Assembly: GCA_036397995.1 (NCBI GenBank) | Contig: DASWHX010000065.1 | Coordinates: 1 to 22,344, forward strand | Length of the DNA: 22,344 nt | Direction: 5' to 3' | Source of the DNA: DASWHX01 sp036397995 | GTDB taxonomy: Bacteria > Bacteroidota > Bacteroidia > Cytophagales > Cyclobacteriaceae | Part shown: positions 22,195 to 22,344 of the stretch, one piece after another | Position numbering within the stretch: position 1 is the first letter of the stretch | How the letters are laid out: each line of letters begins with the position of its first letter | Program-made: the position numbers and the translations under genes | The notes under the pieces: model-generated | The model's input: the letters and a program-made list of their open reading frames with translations, nothing else | Database searches by the model: none | Told to the model about the DNA's origin: nothing

Positions 22195-22344
22195 CTTGAT
22201 GCAAATTATGAAAGAAAACATGAACATGGAAGAGTTTCGCAAACAAGCAGTGGAACTTCTTCGACAAGGAAAACCGTTAACGGGAAAAGATGGGGTAATG
22301 ACGCCCCTGATAAAGCAGGTTCTGGAAGCTTCGTTGGAGGGTGA
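22153..22344 (+). mobile_element. IS256-family insertion sequence, left end (partial)
   Basis: The IS left end appears to begin at about 22153, where the toxin reading frame departs from its family. The sequence GAGGGTGTTCAACGAACTGT (22155-22174) followed by GTCAAG resembles IS256-type terminal inverted repeats. The transposase gene starts about 45 bp in. The right end and target duplication lie beyond the window. Confidence 0.65.
22199..22344 (+). CDS. IS256-family (Mutator-like) transposase, N-terminal part
   Basis: The last 48 codons of the window open an IS256 transposase: MKENMNMEEFRKQAVELLRQ then GKPLTGKDGVMTPLIKQVLE and ASLEG. The signature is the G-K-D-G-x-x-x-P-L-x-K-x-x-x-E-A-x-L-E-G block that begins nearly all IS256 transposases, which are DDE enzymes of about 400 residues. 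The catalytic Asp and Glu lie outside the window. ATGs at 22199, 22208 and 22220 are all possible starts; 22208 fits the family best. Confidence 0.8.
   Translation, partial: MQIMKENMNMEEFRKQAVELLRQGKPLTGKDGVMTPLIKQVLEASLEG

Overview
The window looks like a chromosomal segment of an AT-rich Bacteroidota bacterium, probably of the Cytophagales/Flammeovirgaceae type. The evidence is the protein families: two 790-residue FtsX/MacB-type permeases without ATPases, a Bacteroidota-style RHS tail, relaxed lipoboxes, a TAnnTTTG-type -7 box and a LacI-GH31-GH13-MFS sugar locus. No rRNA, tRNA or CRISPR array is visible. The genus cannot be named from sequence reading alone.

Layout. 67-6721 holds mostly envelope genes: an orphan ABC permease (-), a four-helix membrane protein (-), a two-helix membrane protein (+), a lipoprotein with two tandem SnoaL-like domains (-), an exported pentapeptide-like protein with a strict 22-residue FKY repeat (-), and a YdcF/DUF218 lipoprotein (+). 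6879-9251 is a second large permease. 9709-12088 is a compact module: a membrane-anchored COQ4-like protein with an exact HDxxH-x11-E motif, an FAD monooxygenase overlapping it by 4 bases, and a small membrane protein whose frame is broken by one base just after its ATG.

12237-18577 is an alpha-glucan or oligosaccharide utilisation locus: LacI-type regulator, GH31 alpha-glucosidase (no signal peptide, so cytoplasmic), GH13 lipoprotein (extracytoplasmic) and an SLC45/GPH-like MFS importer. A near-perfect LacI-type operator lies between regulator and GH31. The inferred scheme is that GH13 trims glucan outside the inner membrane, the MFS protein imports the products, GH31 releases glucose in the cytoplasm, and the regulator senses the sugar. 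No SusC/SusD pair is in the window.

18578-22344 is a decayed accessory region. Two copies of the 3' end of a tyrosine recombinase gene lie about 2.87 kb apart as direct repeats of about 115 bp. Each is followed at once by a toxin-antitoxin module: hicB with a ruined hicA, and a RelB-like antitoxin with a RelE/ParE-like toxin. Between them are an unrecognised gene fragment, the C-terminal remnant of an RHS/YD-repeat protein and an intact 513-residue lipoprotein with an Ig-like domain. An IS256-family element starts inside the 3' end of the second toxin gene, so the last 13 residues of that toxin are encoded by the IS end. The IS runs off the window.

The best leads for something new are the COQ4-like/FAD-monooxygenase pair in a probable menaquinone-using lineage, and the arrangement of recombinase 3' ends each next to a toxin-antitoxin module.
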